Shown here piece after piece: positions 49,801-60,350 of a DNA stretch of 64,000 bases. Made by a program: the position numbers and the translations under genes. Each line of letters begins with the position of its first letter. Position 1 is the stretch's first letter. The notes beneath the pieces were generated by a model. That model had not been told where the DNA came from. It did not search any database and was given only the letters and a program-made list of their open reading frames with translations. Source of the stretch: Diospyros lotus (taxonomy: Eukaryota > Streptophyta > Magnoliopsida > Ericales > Ebenaceae); assembly GCF_014633365.1 (NCBI RefSeq), contig NC_068338.1, positions 20,780,616 to 20,844,615 of the forward strand, written 5' to 3'.

Positions 49801-52800
49801 AGTGATCAGTAATAGGACTCAATAGAACTGGACAAAAGGAGACAAAAACAAAGAAACAAACCTCTTTCTGTAGCTGAAGAGATTGTTTAGATTTTTCAGC
49901 AAGCTGAATTCTCAATGCTTGAAGCTCATGCTCCATGTCCATAACCTACAAACATTGCATTTGATTCATACACAAATACAACTTGTGTTCAACAACAATC
50001 ACAACCACCACAAACCTTGTGTTCAAAAATAAAATAAATCATTAAATATATTGTTGAAAAGTCAAAAATATTTTACTATAAAGAATAGTACAAAATGAAC
50101 TCGGAAATTCTTAATTACAGAAAATAAAAAATAGAAAAGTATTCTGGTTTAAATTGCAGCATATTGCAAAAATGAGCCTAAGTTAATTCATTTATACTGA
50201 CAATGCATACATGCATAAAAATCTGAAATTAAATGGTACAGAAATAAAAGGGACTCTCATTAATTTTTCATATTGTAGGCTAGATCTGCCCCTGGATCCA
50301 GTTTTCTCTACATTTCCTATCTTGAGACGAGGGCAGCCAAGGGATTTCACACATGAATCTGGTCATAGCAGCTTTTAGCTTATTTGATACATGGGCTTAG
50401 ATCTATTTTGATCTGTTAATAATAATGAATTCAAGGAACCGTGTGTTATTCTACTTCTTAAAGTTATGAGCTTACATTGAGACATCTTATTCCTAGGTTT
50501 GAGATAATTTAAACACTGTATAAGTATAACAGAATACTCTTCAATTTGGTAAATTTACTGTTGTGGACTTTGTAGGCACATTTCAAGCATGACTAACCCT
50601 AACTAAAGTAAGTATTTCTAGGACATAGGTCAAGTGGTTGGACCATGATAAGCTAGGATGCGCACCAGTAGGTCATAAGTTTGACTCTTTGTCCTGCGCA
50701 GTGAGGCGAAGCCTCCACCTACAATTTACCACCTTTGTTAAATTAAGGGCACGAGCAGCGGGGGATCGCGCAAGGGCAGTAATCCCAAGTATTTCTAGGG
50801 CATTGAAATGAAAATCTTAGAATCTTCTCATGCATCTTCTCTTGAATTTCAACAATTACACTTAAAACTTAATACAACCACACTGCCAGTTCCAATTTCC
50901 AAACATATATGCATCCCAACCCACCACTCCCCCCCCCCCCCGTGCCCACCCCTATCTCCATCTCTATTTTCTTTGAACTCCCCAACATAGTGGATTCAAA
51001 CCCTCCCACAATTAACAAAACGACAACAAGTTTGACAAGGAAGAAGTTGGTGTTAGCAAAGGTGTTGTGGTGGAAGAGAAGGTGAAAGAAAATGTCGAAT
51101 TTGCTTGGGAATGTTGTTGAAGGTGAGGATGTGATTTGGCACCACTTGAAAAAGAAAAAGATAAAAAAGCAGAAAAAATGAGGGGGGGGTATGTACTGGT
51201 GATTGTGGATTTATAATGACTTCAGTATTCAGGGGATTTCAGGGGAAGGGTAGCTGTGGAGGCTAGTTGGCGGTTAATGGTGACAATTTTTGGTGATAGC
51301 CTTGGGTAGTGAAGCATCGATATGTGTAAAATATGAGCATGAATGAGATTAGGATCCTACGCTGAATGTGAAGCCATGCAAGAATGGGCAGTTTGAAATG
51401 AGGTGATCTGCAGTAAGGACAAGGCAGCACCATTAAGATAGTTTGGTCATGTGAAAAGAAAACCAATGGTTGCTCCTATGAGGAGAGTAGTTCAAATAAA
51501 AGAAATTTGTAGTAAAAGAAAGTAGAGGAAGACCAAGAAAAACTTAGTGTGGGATTCTTGGGCATAACAAGATTTATATCCTAAAATCAACTTTATTCCA
51601 CAACTATTACATGCCTTGCAATCTCTGATGTTTCAGTAATCTGATCATGCAACTTTGCACTCAGAAATGACCGCTCCTGACCTGTTGTAAGCCACATTTA
51701 CATATAATTGCATACAAATCAGAAGAACAAATCATATAAGCAGAGCTCTAAAAACAGGAGAGAAAAAAAAGAAGAAAAAATAAATCAGCCGAACAAAGTG
51801 CACCCAGCATTCCAGCACAACTAATTAGATCATAGCTCAGTCCTGATTACTTCAAGAAATTATCCAAACAGTTATGGATAAACTTAAACCTGCATCTCTA
51901 GTTGAATTCAAACAGCTCCTATTACACTAGAAAAGTAAGAATAAGGAGCATGATAGGAGATCTATTACTAACTAAACTCAAATGTTTTGTAAATGGAAAA
52001 GACATGTCTGTTGCTTGATAGGTTAGAGAAAATGTTCTGCTTCATGAGAAATAGTTTAGTCCTTGAAGTTGCAACATAACCTTAGGCTTAGCAAATCTTT
52101 CTTTGTAAGTTCATTTCCTACAGAATAATTCATAACACACACTGCCCATCAGAATGCCTTTTTATCCAACAGCACAACAGCATCTCATTGTAGTGTGCAC
52201 AAAAGCAATAGCAAATGTTAAAGTTTAAACCATGACTTAGTGAAAAACTGTTCCCAGAAATATCACTGTGTATCTTCAGCATTAATTGTCAAGCCAGAGA
52301 AATTTGACTTGAATTTAAATGCATTAAGCATATATTCAGTTTGCATGATAGTCACCAAGCATGCTTGACAAATCAACTGAAATCTCTGTGCTACCTACTA
52401 TGATAGTATTTTCATAAAATTACACAAAAGAACAAGAGAGATTTGCTGGATAGTTAAAAAGAAGATGAATAGGGTCCAGAGGTAGGACTAAATTCTATAT
52501 TTCCTAAAATTGTTAAAAAAGAATATTTTGACAATTCAATGTCAAGAAAACAGAAGCAAATACCTTGCTAGGCTGATGTAGCATTTTGATGCGTCTAGCT
52601 TCTTGGACCTCCTTCATTAATTCTTCCAAATCCTTAAGACAAAATGTCTATGTTAAGCAAATAAAGATATTAAACACAGAAAATAGAATCCGAAGTCAAA
52701 TCAAAAACCCCTAATGAGAAGTTCAATTTGTCAGTGCAATTATTTCTCCACCAATGTGGGTAAGAAAGGATATCAGATTAAAACTTTACTCTGCTGATTA

Positions 52801-55800
52801 CTTATCAGGGGAAAAAATCTTGATATGCGGCATGCACTACTGAGAAAAGGGTCACTTGGAAAGTTAACATCAGCTCTAGTCAATCATGATAAAAGCCAAT
52901 TATGCATATCAATTTATGTTTCAGGTGCATGACAATAGTGAATATGCAACAAACACCTGCCTTGCAGCTCATTTGATTTCTAAAACAAACAGAGTAGGAT
53001 GAGGAGGAGCTGCAGCAGAATAAGAACAACACCCCCCCCCCCCCCCAAAAAAAAAAATAAATAATAATAATAATAATAAATAAATGAATAACATTGTCTT
53101 ATGATTCCAGAAAATAGACTTGCATTATTCAGGGAAAACAGCCCAGGCAATATCCAGGGAGGGTCTGACAAGTGAAAGACTAGGATTCATCTGTTTGTTT
53201 AGAAAGTGCAAGAAGGGCATTATGAATAAGATAAAAAGTAACCACCATGGTCGTAGCCCAGTGATTCAGGAGTTCTCTTGTGTCCCTTGGTCTGGGGTTC
53301 GAACCTTAAAACCAACTTGCTTGCCAAATGACCCAGACCCATGATGCCAAAATGAGCGGTTGATGTAGGGCTTGATCCAATGCACTTGAGTGGGGCTAAG
53401 GTGACGTGCTCACCTTCACGACAGTAGCTAAGGCTCAAACGTGGACATTCTCTAGCAAGGAAGGGCCCACATGGTCGCCCACATGGTCACCCCCAGAGGG
53501 GGATGCTACTCTGGTCACCCTACCTTCATCTTTTACCAAGCAAAAAAAATAAAAGGTGAAAAGCATAGGTCTAGAAGGACCCTTAGTCTTCAAGGTGCAA
53601 CAAACCAAAAGGGAAAAACAAGAGTACCAGGCCACATCAGTTCACAAGACTTGATCTAAATTTTGAACAAATTCAATAAGGCATACCTGTTTCCCTGAAG
53701 CACGAGACATCCTTTCTTGTTCTTGAAGGGCCTCTTCCACTTTCTGAACTGCAGCTCTGGCATTCTCAATCTCAGCCCGAGCAAAGGCTCTTTCTTCATC
53801 AACAAGTTTCTTTGCATCTTCTGAAGCCTACAGATTCATTAAGAACAAAAGAAGGATCTGTTTCATATGCATCAAAGGTTCCTTATGGAACAAAAGGAAA
53901 ATAACAATCAGCAGAAACAGCATAAAAGCAGCAGACAAGATAATAAGATAGTGAATTAATGAGTACCAGACAACACCAAGAGAATATTTTACCATTGATT
54001 TATGCCCACTTACAGCAAGTTAAACTTAGTACTTGAGATGGATTTTCTATTATTAAAAAGCCTATTGTTGTAGAATAAAAATGGAAATATAATTGGTGCC
54101 TTAAAACATAATAAGAATCCCAGTGTTCTAAAACACGTTAGGCACCAGACTAGGGCCTAGGAAAACTGCTTCTTTTTTTTTTTTTTACTTTTTGATGTAA
54201 TTTGATATTATTTTATCACTAATCATGGATTTCAGAGGTATTCTTCTTCCTTAATCTTTTGGTGTTCTATATGATATGCAGATTTCACATATTTTGTAAA
54301 GTTATTTCTCTAACATGTGGTACCAAACCACACATATACATATAGAACCTGTTTTCATATATTGTGAATTTTCCTATATATATATATATATATATAGTGG
54401 CCGATAGAGGCCGTTCGCATTTGTGGCAGCCAGTGGGACGGATAGATCCGTCGTGGTTCTCCATGACCGCTGTTGTTCACATCTACCATAGCTGATAGTT
54501 CCAGATCTGATCGGTGTCACGGCCAAGGGGAGTCTGAATCGAACCACCAGCAAAGCGATGGTTCGTATCTCGATGTGGGTATCTACCATGGCCGATTGGT
54601 TCAAACCTTTCCCCGTCACCGGCAACCATGGTCACAACCCTCTGCCTTCTATTCGTAGTGGCCGCTTTCTCCTTGTGCGTTTGTCGTGGTCGTGGGTTTG
54701 ATGTGGCCAACCGATTGAGTCGCGCCTTCTCGGCCATGCATCGACCAAACAACACAAATCCAAACACGTGCATCTAGGCGACCCAGGCGGCTAAGCGCCG
54801 ATTGGGCCCGATTAATCAGGCCCGACACCTAGGGGTGTCTATTTGTATGTATTCACAACGCCTAGGCGGCCACCTAGACCGCCTTTTTGAACACTTTAGA
54901 ATCCTATCTAATTGTTATTCACGGACATAAAATATTTTGACTAAAAGGTTGCCATGTAACAACAGTTAAAAATATACTTTTTCCTAATCTATTCTCTTAC
55001 TCTCATTAACATCTTGTGTATTGGAATTCCAAATAGATTGGAAAAAATTTTAACTTTTGATGATCTCTAAGACCCTTATTTTGTAATGTTACCAGTTACA
55101 CATTGTCTAATATTTGTCCCTTGCAAGATAGTTTGTAGTTATTTCCATAAAACACAATCCAATAATGGTTATACAATTATAGTTTCAATGCATGTTCAAT
55201 TTCTTATATTTCACACCTTAAAAAATGCATTCACTATATAAAAATTATATTGATAACCAGCTGGTGTTAGCCTTAGCTTATGGACATATCCAAAATGCAA
55301 GAAACATGTTCAATTGGTTTTGGTGTCTAAAACATCCAACACAGACATCTCCCCCATGGAAGCATCCATTGCTCTTAGATGGGGACCAACAAGCTTGAAA
55401 CTATAAGTACCAAAAGATTAGAACTAAGGTACCAAAATATTCTTGAACTGCATCCAGCCATGAAAGTCCATCAGAAGAGAGAGAATACACAGGAAAAAGT
55501 TATACTCTCAACAAGGTTAGTACTATAGGGACCAAAAATTTAGAACTAAAGATACCAGAAATGTTGTTACAACTACATTCAGCAACAATCGTCCATCAGA
55601 AGAGAGAAAATATACAGGAAAAGGTTTTAACATATTTCCATAATCTGCACCCTGATACAAGAATCTTCTCTCTCCTTTAAAAGCACGAAAGGGTGAATTG
55701 GTAAAATTCACGCTTTCGGCACAGTATTTAGCACATCTCATGAATACCATTTTCCTAAAAAAATAATTTGGATGCTTTCTATAACTGGGTTACACATCTC

Positions 55801-58468
55801 CATGTCTCAAAAGTGAATCTTGTAGATCTATTGCCCAGACATAAAAGAGGTTTTCAATGTTACCTGCTTAAGAAAATCAGCTAGTTTTTTCACTTCTGCC
55901 TTCTCCTGAATTAGCTCTCCTTCCCGCTGAGTCAGCTGAACTGCTAAAGCTTCAACCTGTAGGATGTAAACAGAATCAGACCTCAGAATCACTTGGAGAG
56001 ATCACAGTGATATCAAAACATTTATAATACTTTTAAAGACAATAATGAGCTCAAACTTCAATAATTACCACCCAAGCTACCAAATTTTTTAAGGAAAAAG
56101 ATGTGCCATAGACACAAAATAGCATAGTAATTGGTGAAACTAGAGAGGACCCCCTCCCCCTGCCTACCCCCCATTCCTAGAACTCCACTTTGAGCACAAT
56201 CTTTCGGGTATTTATAGTATGAAACTATGCATTGACCTAAAATATTAACAAAATAAATTGCCTCAGACCCTTCAATATTTAGGAGAGTTTCATTAGACCC
56301 CACCTTAACAAAATCTCTAGGTCTCCCATCATGCATAGTTAACAACAACATCACTAGCCTTTATCCTATTATGTGGGGTCAACTACATGAATTCTAGCTT
56401 TCCATTCATTTCCATTTATGGCCTTATCTTCTGTAAGACCCATATAAATATCAAACCTAAGTGTCATCTAGCAAGTTTTCCTTGATGTTCCTCCACCTCT
56501 TTTGCTAACTTATTCCATTCCATCCAATCTCCTCACATGAGCCTCTATTGCTCATCTTCTCACATGATCAAATCATCTTAATCGTGTTTCACACATTTAA
56601 TCTTAATGTATACAAACACATAGGATACAAGATGATGACATATACAAGAGGTTGATATTGCCTCCCTACAAGGCAAGCAAGTTACATCATCTCCAGGTCA
56701 TGAATGCAATAGAAATATGTTCCCTTGTCTTTTTCTTTTTTTTTCAACAATCAAAAGACCTATTTACTAATTTCCCTAAGATTGGCAGGTTTTGACCATC
56801 TCAACAAGAATGGTTGACTGCTAAGCTGAGCATTATTGGTCCATCCAAGGATCATACTCAGATGTCAGGTAAAATACAGTAGATTTCAATCTTGAAGCTG
56901 AACTGAATAAGATACTTGATCTAGTTCAAAATGCGATTACAATTATGAACAAAAATCTTTCAATCAAAATGTTCCACATTATTCATATGAACTTGATCCA
57001 ATTTCCATGTATTGGCATTTCAGCAATCTGGCAGTTCTATGTTTCTCCCATAGCCTCACATGTGATGGTGGCTCTCTCTCTTTCTCTTCTTTTATCCTGA
57101 TGAAGTGGCCTACTGGGCTTAGCCATAGAACCCTAACATAAGAAGGAGAGAGAGAGGGAGAGAAGGAACTACAGCAATACAATCCAGTCAAATGCTCTAA
57201 TTGACAAAGAACTGAACTGTTAGTAAGTTGAAAAGGAAGAATGTCTTCCCTCTCGAATAATTACATAGTACAATGAGACAGCAATTTTGTTAATGAATTT
57301 ACTACACAAACTTTAAAGTCATTAAATGAGTAACTTTTCCATGGGACAAATCAAGAAGCAATTAGCAGTGAGGAAAAAAACTAACCATAGCAATAGCATC
57401 CTCTACATCATCCTTATTTTTACCCGCCACACGGCCTCTTAATGCTTCCAGTGCATCTCTAAGCTTCTTCAAAAGTACATGTTTCTCCAATGAAGCTGCC
57501 TCCCTGAGTCTAGCCTGTGTTTGACAAAGGGAGAAGCATTTAGTATCATAAACACTGTCTTCCATTGTTTCTGGAAATAAATGGTTAAGCAATTAATATC
57601 ACAGAAACTATTTCCCTTTGTGACTGGAATTAAATGGTTAAGCATTTAGGTCATGAAAACTGCCTTCCGTTGTTACTGGAGATAAATGGCTTATATTGTC
57701 AACTGAGTCAAAAAAAGAAACATTGTTGCTGGGCCTTCATGGCGCCTCATGTTTCCGGCCCACTTCTCATGAATGAGAACTTGGCCAGCTGGCACCTGGC
57801 AGTATAAAAGCGAAACAAAAAGTACAAAAGAACAACATTGGTTGTATCTTCTTAAATTTGGACCCAAAAAGAATATCTCATCACTGGGTGGAGCTTAATA
57901 CTGTACACCAATTTATCAAATCAGGAAATCTCTTTTTCTTTTTTTTCTTTTTTTTTTATTCACTTGGCAGAGGCTTAATACCATCACACCAATTCATCAA
58001 ATTGGGAATCCTCTTTTCCCTTCACTTGGTGGAAGCTTAATACTCTTATACCAATTCATCAAATGTGGAAACCCTTTTTGTAAACTATGTTAAAGAAGCA
58101 ACTCAATGTATCATATTCTGTACACATGCAAACAAAACCTGGCAATCAAACTTGGCAATGAACATACAAACTAAGAAAAGCCAAACCTCATCAGACAACT
58201 TAGCAGCAGCAGCCAAACCCTTCTCAAATTTACTAGCAAGGTCACGAACCGAGAGACGGTTCTGCTGCTCAAGCAACTGGGCAGTCTCCCTGGCAACAAC
58301 TTCCTTCATTGTCAGCAACTTTTTGTCCTCCTTCACCTCCACAATTTGGTTGTTGGCACCAATTCTATAATTTGGAAACCGACTAGAAGCAAAGATCACA
58401 TCCGCTGAGACCGGAGGAACTGCCTGCCTTTTCATTGAATCGCCAAAATCACGGCCTATCCTCGTCAT
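34805..58468 (-). CDS. SCAB1: Stomatal closure-related actin-binding protein, SCAB1 (twelve coding exons)
   Basis: Minus-strand coding exons, 5' to 3': 58468-58187, 57514-57386, 55956-55864, 53827-53687, 52632-52564, 49945-49862, 48388-48208, 38180-38064, 37882-37824, 35584-35450, 35081-34932, 34831-34805. They join in frame to 488 aa, near the family's 496. SCAB proteins bind, bundle and stabilise F-actin and affect stomatal movement. The N-terminus MTRIGRDFGDSMKRQAVPP and VIFASSRFPNYRIGANNQIV are diagnostic. Residues ~75-280 are heptad-rich coiled coil (RLREAASLEKHVLLKKLRD; VEALAVQLTQREGELIQEKA; ASEDAKKLVDEERAFARAEI). An Ig-like part follows (CSIQWYRLTTEGGKKDLISG; VYAPEPFDVGRILQAEIISD), then the PH-like C-terminus (SIHVLHVGKMRMKLCKG; LCGVRGGGNAAAQASFWQAK; FESERERNAAIMLARRFA), ending IMLAGPDD and lacking the last few residues of other members. 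Coding DNA is about 6% of the locus; introns hold many insertions, the largest intron (38181-48207) about 10 kb. Confidence 0.96.
38700..39269. mobile_element. Mutator-like MITE, 570 bp, in SCAB1 intron
   Basis: Flanked by a perfect 9-bp direct repeat AGAAACAAA (38691-38699 and 39270-39278), the target duplication length of Mutator-like elements. The left end reads TGGGGATGGCGATGGGTA; the right end, read inward, reads AGTGATGGCAATGGGTA. The interior has repeated 'atgggtac' words and no coding capacity; the overlapping minus and plus ORFs at 39006-39462 are chance frames. Confidence 0.85.
39656..40377 (+). mobile_element. Copia LTR fragment, plus orientation
   Basis: Starts TGTTGGTGATGTGCCTCAAT and matches, base for base over most of 720 bp, the reverse complement of 41741-42475. 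Similarity stops abruptly near 40377 (tttagtcaca), where an unrelated sequence begins. The ORF at 40123-40311 lies in it and is not a gene. Confidence 0.82.
40378..40990 (+). mobile_element. Unclassified retroelement fragment, possibly LINE ORF1 end
   Basis: A plus-strand frame gives acidic, then Lys/Arg-rich protein (LLEADMDIPSSEAVSLLMEM ... SKSQLKRERKKKML, 40537-40788). An in-frame TAG at about 40518 is read just upstream and related peptide continues before it. After the stop comes a T/G-rich tail and then 'atagaaaaaatatatac' near 41000, which could be a LINE 3' end. No diagnostic domain is present, so the class is a guess. Confidence 0.35.
41000..42475 (-). mobile_element. Copia 3' LTR, minus orientation
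   Basis: On the minus strand the LTR begins TGTTGGTGATGTGCCTTAAT at 42475. Just outside it is a purine-rich tract (gtgcaagtgggagatt, 42476-42490 read on minus), the expected polypurine tract between a Copia coding region and its 3' LTR. The internal coding remnant lies to the right in the same orientation. The far LTR end is uncertain; AT-rich TATATAATATA stretches fill 41000-41280. It forms an inverted pair with 39656-40377. Confidence 0.72.
42973..44440 (-). pseudogene. Copia polyprotein remnant (integrase end, RT, start of RNase H)
   Basis: Minus-strand pieces in order: CVGYYVYFPDDQRV (integrase C-terminal GY-type motif, about 44330); KWHEATKFEM and an RT entry region near 43940-44020; VDYDEIFSPVAMLKSFRIML (43704-43910); TMFLNGFLDEEIYIEQSLGF and VCQLKRSIYYLKQTSRSWN (43346-43729); YMYDMLIMGNDV, a damaged YVDDML catalytic motif; and LDIVYTVNVTSRYLLDPSESH (42973-43182), which precedes RNase H. 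Stops and frame changes separate the pieces. It sits between its polypurine tract/3' LTR on the left and unassigned sequence on the right; gag and protease are not found. Confidence 0.88.
44441..46110 (-). mobile_element. Probable 5' part of the Copia element or another repeat, no coding
   Basis: From 44740 to 44950 the phrase 'cacataatagtttctt' recurs about four times. From 45300 to 46000 the DNA becomes GC-rich with reiterated 'gcagcgtgc', 'gagttgcag' and 'ggcaagagttgcc' words, unlike neighbouring intron sequence. The ORFs on both strands here reflect this low-complexity composition. Position suggests leader or gag territory of the minus Copia, but no 5' LTR was found. Confidence 0.35.
46111..48207. 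other. SCAB1 intron sequence without recognised elements
   Basis: AT-rich intron with no coding frame of protein-like composition and no clear repeat ends. Confidence 0.5.
49325..49535. repeat. Partial tandem duplication, period about 130 bp
   Basis: 'gttgaaaccctaccaac(a/c)aaccatg' followed by 'ccagttataaacca' or 'acagttataaacag' occurs at about 49345 and again at about 49477, with similar preceding words (cagtgattggaag / cagtggtcggcag). Lies in a SCAB1 intron. Confidence 0.65.
50627..50786 (+). mobile_element. SINE, 160 bp, tRNA-derived
   Basis: Flanked by a 17-bp direct repeat aagtatttctagg(a/g)cat (50610-50626 and 50787-50803), a long target duplication typical of LINE-mobilised insertions. 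The head reads aggtcaagtggttggacc, resembling a tRNA A box, and about 35 bases later ggtcataagtttgactc resembles a B box. The 3' end is ...gcagtaatccc without a poly(A) tail. Opposite in orientation to SCAB1. Confidence 0.75.
51336..51560 (+). mobile_element. RTE LINE C-terminal fragment
   Basis: The plus strand reads RFGHV-like and KPMVAPMRRVVQI, then a Lys/Arg-rich GRPRK segment near 51525 (agaggaagaccaagaaaaa). These match the C-terminal 'LRWxGHVxRRP...RGRPKKTW' signature of plant RTE LINE proteins. Frames are broken. Antisense to SCAB1. Confidence 0.65.
53020..53090. repeat. Poly(C)/poly(A)/(ATA) low-complexity tract
   Basis: A C run of about 16 (53031-53046) is followed by an A run and (ATA)n repeats. 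Simple sequence in a SCAB1 intron. Confidence 0.85.
53243..53550 (+). mobile_element. SINE, about 300 bp
   Basis: The head 'atggtcgtagcccagtgatt' contains an A-box-like TAGCCCAGTGA, and 'ggggttcgaacc' at 53294-53305 is a perfect pol III B box about 40 bases later. The body runs to an A-rich tail (caagcaaaaaaaataaaa) at about 53550. Flanks 'ataaaaagtaa' (before) and 'ataaaaggtga' (after) are a possible imperfect target duplication. It does not fold as a tRNA gene after the B box, so it is not called a tRNA. The ORFs crossing it are chance frames. Confidence 0.75.
54121..54896. mobile_element. Non-autonomous hAT-like element, 776 bp (GCCTAGGCGG family)
   Basis: The left end is CAGTGTTCTAAAAC; the right end, read inward, is AAGTGTTCAAAAAG. 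Flanking 8-mers AAGAATCC (54113-54120) and TAGAATCC (54897-54904) agree at seven of eight, a hAT-length target duplication. Subterminal CCTAGG-rich blocks (gactagggcctagg; cgcctaggcggccacctagacc) match the copy at 1153-1826. The middle (54400-54770) is CpG-rich with repeated 'atggccg', 'ccgattggttc' words; its ORFs on both strands do not resemble a transposase. Confidence 0.8.
56345..56640 (-). mobile_element. RTE LINE 3' end fragment
   Basis: On the minus strand the reading EWKARIHVVDPT followed by an (aac/gtt)n tail at 56340-56350 is the classic end of plant RTE LINEs (in many genomes seen as 'gtggggtc.gctacatgaat'). Same orientation as SCAB1. The rest of the element is absent. Confidence 0.75.
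57535..57695. repeat. Tandem repeat, three units of about 62 bp
   Basis: The unit contains '(t/c)c(c/t)(a/g)ttgt(t/g)(t/a)ctgga(a/g)ataaatggttaagcatt', seen near 57562, 57622 and 57672, directly next to SCAB1 exon 2 in the numbering used above. Copies diverge by 10-20%. Confidence 0.7.
57880..58080. repeat. Tandem repeat, three units of about 60-80 bp
   Basis: The unit 'tcactTggtggaagcttaatac...accaattcatcaaat..ggaaatcc' repeats at about 57881, 57960 and 58022. A T-rich run expands the first unit. Lies in the first coding intron of SCAB1. Confidence 0.75.
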
Positions 58469-58488
58469 GATACCAAGTCAACTACCTC

Positions 58489-59460
58489 TATCGCAAACAA
58501 AAGCAGGAAAACAAAAGAATTAGAAATAAGCTCAATACTTAAAGCAAACAAAGAGTACCCACAAGGCATGAAAACAGAAAACCATGAGCATAATTTAAAT
58601 GCAAAATCAGAGGACCCATAGAAGGACAAGCTTCCAGAAACAACTGTACCAGATAAGAAGATGTTGGCTACCCATCGACAGGATAATCAGAGAGTAAAAA
58701 CAAGTGACAGATCAGAGATTCAGTTAAAGCAAAATGCAAGGGCAGCGAAACCAAAAGAGAAACCCTAATTGCAGAGTAACATAGATGGCAAAAGAGGAAT
58801 AAAGAAAACCAAAAATAGAATGAACACAAAAAGGGTAAAGAAGAGGATATATACTCACAGATCATTCGAACAATGGCTAACTTTGGGGGCTTAGATTCTT
58901 GGATCAGATGCCGGCAAGCTGCATATATTTGGGGAGAGAGAGAGAGAGAGAGGGAGAGAGAGAGAGAGAGAGAGAGTTGTACCCCAAAAAAGTGAAGGGA
59001 GAGAAGAGAGAGAGAGAGAGATAAGAAGAAGTTTTGGGGTTCGTTTACTTTTTAAAAAGCGAAAGGAAAGCGAAGAAAAGCCGCCCAACTCTCCCTCTCT
59101 CTTTGTTTGTCCCTCTGTTAACGTTTGTTTGTTAAGGTTAATAGTACAAGAGAGATTACAATGTTCCGTTTGGTTTGTGAGCTCAGTCAGCAGTCAGTCA
59201 CGACAATCAACAAAACCCTCTCTCTCTCTCTCTCCCTCTCCCTCTACCGGTTGGTTTGATTGATTGATTGGTTTGTTTTGTTGCTTCAGTCATCAAATGT
59301 CTGTGAGCGAGGGCCCACGTGTGGCCTCTGTCCTTAGTATTTTCTTTCGCTTTTTTCAAACGGAATTGGAAATGCCCCCAACTACGCTCATCATTTACTT
59401 CAAACATCAAACCCTAATGCTTTGTCCGGCGGCCGGCCGGCACACTTTTCCTTGTTTGCG
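58489..59460 (-). promoter_or_regulatory. SCAB1 5' UTR exon, intron and promoter
   Basis: The coding exon starts just after an acceptor (gcgatag|aggtag, at 58488). A donor (gatct|gtgagt) at 58858/58859 ends an upstream non-coding exon, so the leader is split by a 370-bp intron. GA/CT microsatellites fill 58931-58975, about 59000-59020 and 59218-59240, typical of plant leaders and core promoters. A G-box CACGTG is at 59316-59321. The ORFs at 58891-59410 are low-complexity shadows. Confidence 0.65.
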
Positions 59461-59499
59461 GGAATGTCCATCCATGTTTAGACCTTAAAATTTAAGTTT

Positions 59500-60350
59500 T
59501 ATTATAATTGCAGTGACATACATTATCCATAGACAAGTTTGAAATAAAAACCTTTTAAGTTTATTAAGTGAGTGAATTTTTTAAAAATTGTAAATAGAAT
59601 AATAATTATTTGATAGGCCATAATGATTTTATGTTATTATTGAATTATAATTATAAATAATTATGAAATTTTAATTATATTTTATTTTAAATTACCTTAT
59701 TTAATTTTAATTATCTAATACTTTATACATAATTTTTATACAAATTTTATCATCGACAACAAATAATCTGGCAAAATCAATTACTGGGTAATTTTTGTTA
59801 AATACTTTTTATAAAAAAAATTAATGAATTCAAGTGTACGAGCATTTTGATTGAGTGTTGAATTATTGACCCGATCAAATTATCAAATTTGAAAGATTTA
59901 CACGGAATCATATCTTCGCATGGAAAATTAGTGGGACATTGTGGATGATGAAAATAAGGTTATATAAGAAAAATATATATATAAATTCAATAAATATAAG
60001 TAAGGAAAGTAAAAGAATATTAAGGAAAAATTTTCTTGAGTTGTTTTTATCTCTTGTAACTTTTTTGATCATATTATTCCATGTAAATCAACAAGTGAAA
60101 TTTGACGAACTTTCAACAAATTATTCAACAAGAAGGATGAAGCTTAGTTGCATATTAGAAAACAAGTTGGTTAATACGACTTAAGATAATATTTTTGTTG
60201 CACAATATTTTTTGTAAATAAAGAATTTATATTTAGAAATTTTCTTATTGAACTTAAATAAAAAAGAAATCTCTGAAGTATTAATAAAGTGCGAGATCAT
60301 TCATAAGAGTTAAGGAGGAGTATATTTCTTTTATCAAATCAATTCAAGGG
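59500..60350. other. AT-rich intergenic DNA
   Basis: No host gene. Part of the right half may be degraded 5' sequence of the Copia relic that follows, but no LTR or primer binding site was found. Confidence 0.45.

Noticed and set aside
53243..53320. Possible tRNA gene (A-box-like and perfect B box)
   Set aside because: No anticodon arm or acceptor stem pairs up and the sequence continues for 250 bp to an A-rich tail, so it is a SINE head.
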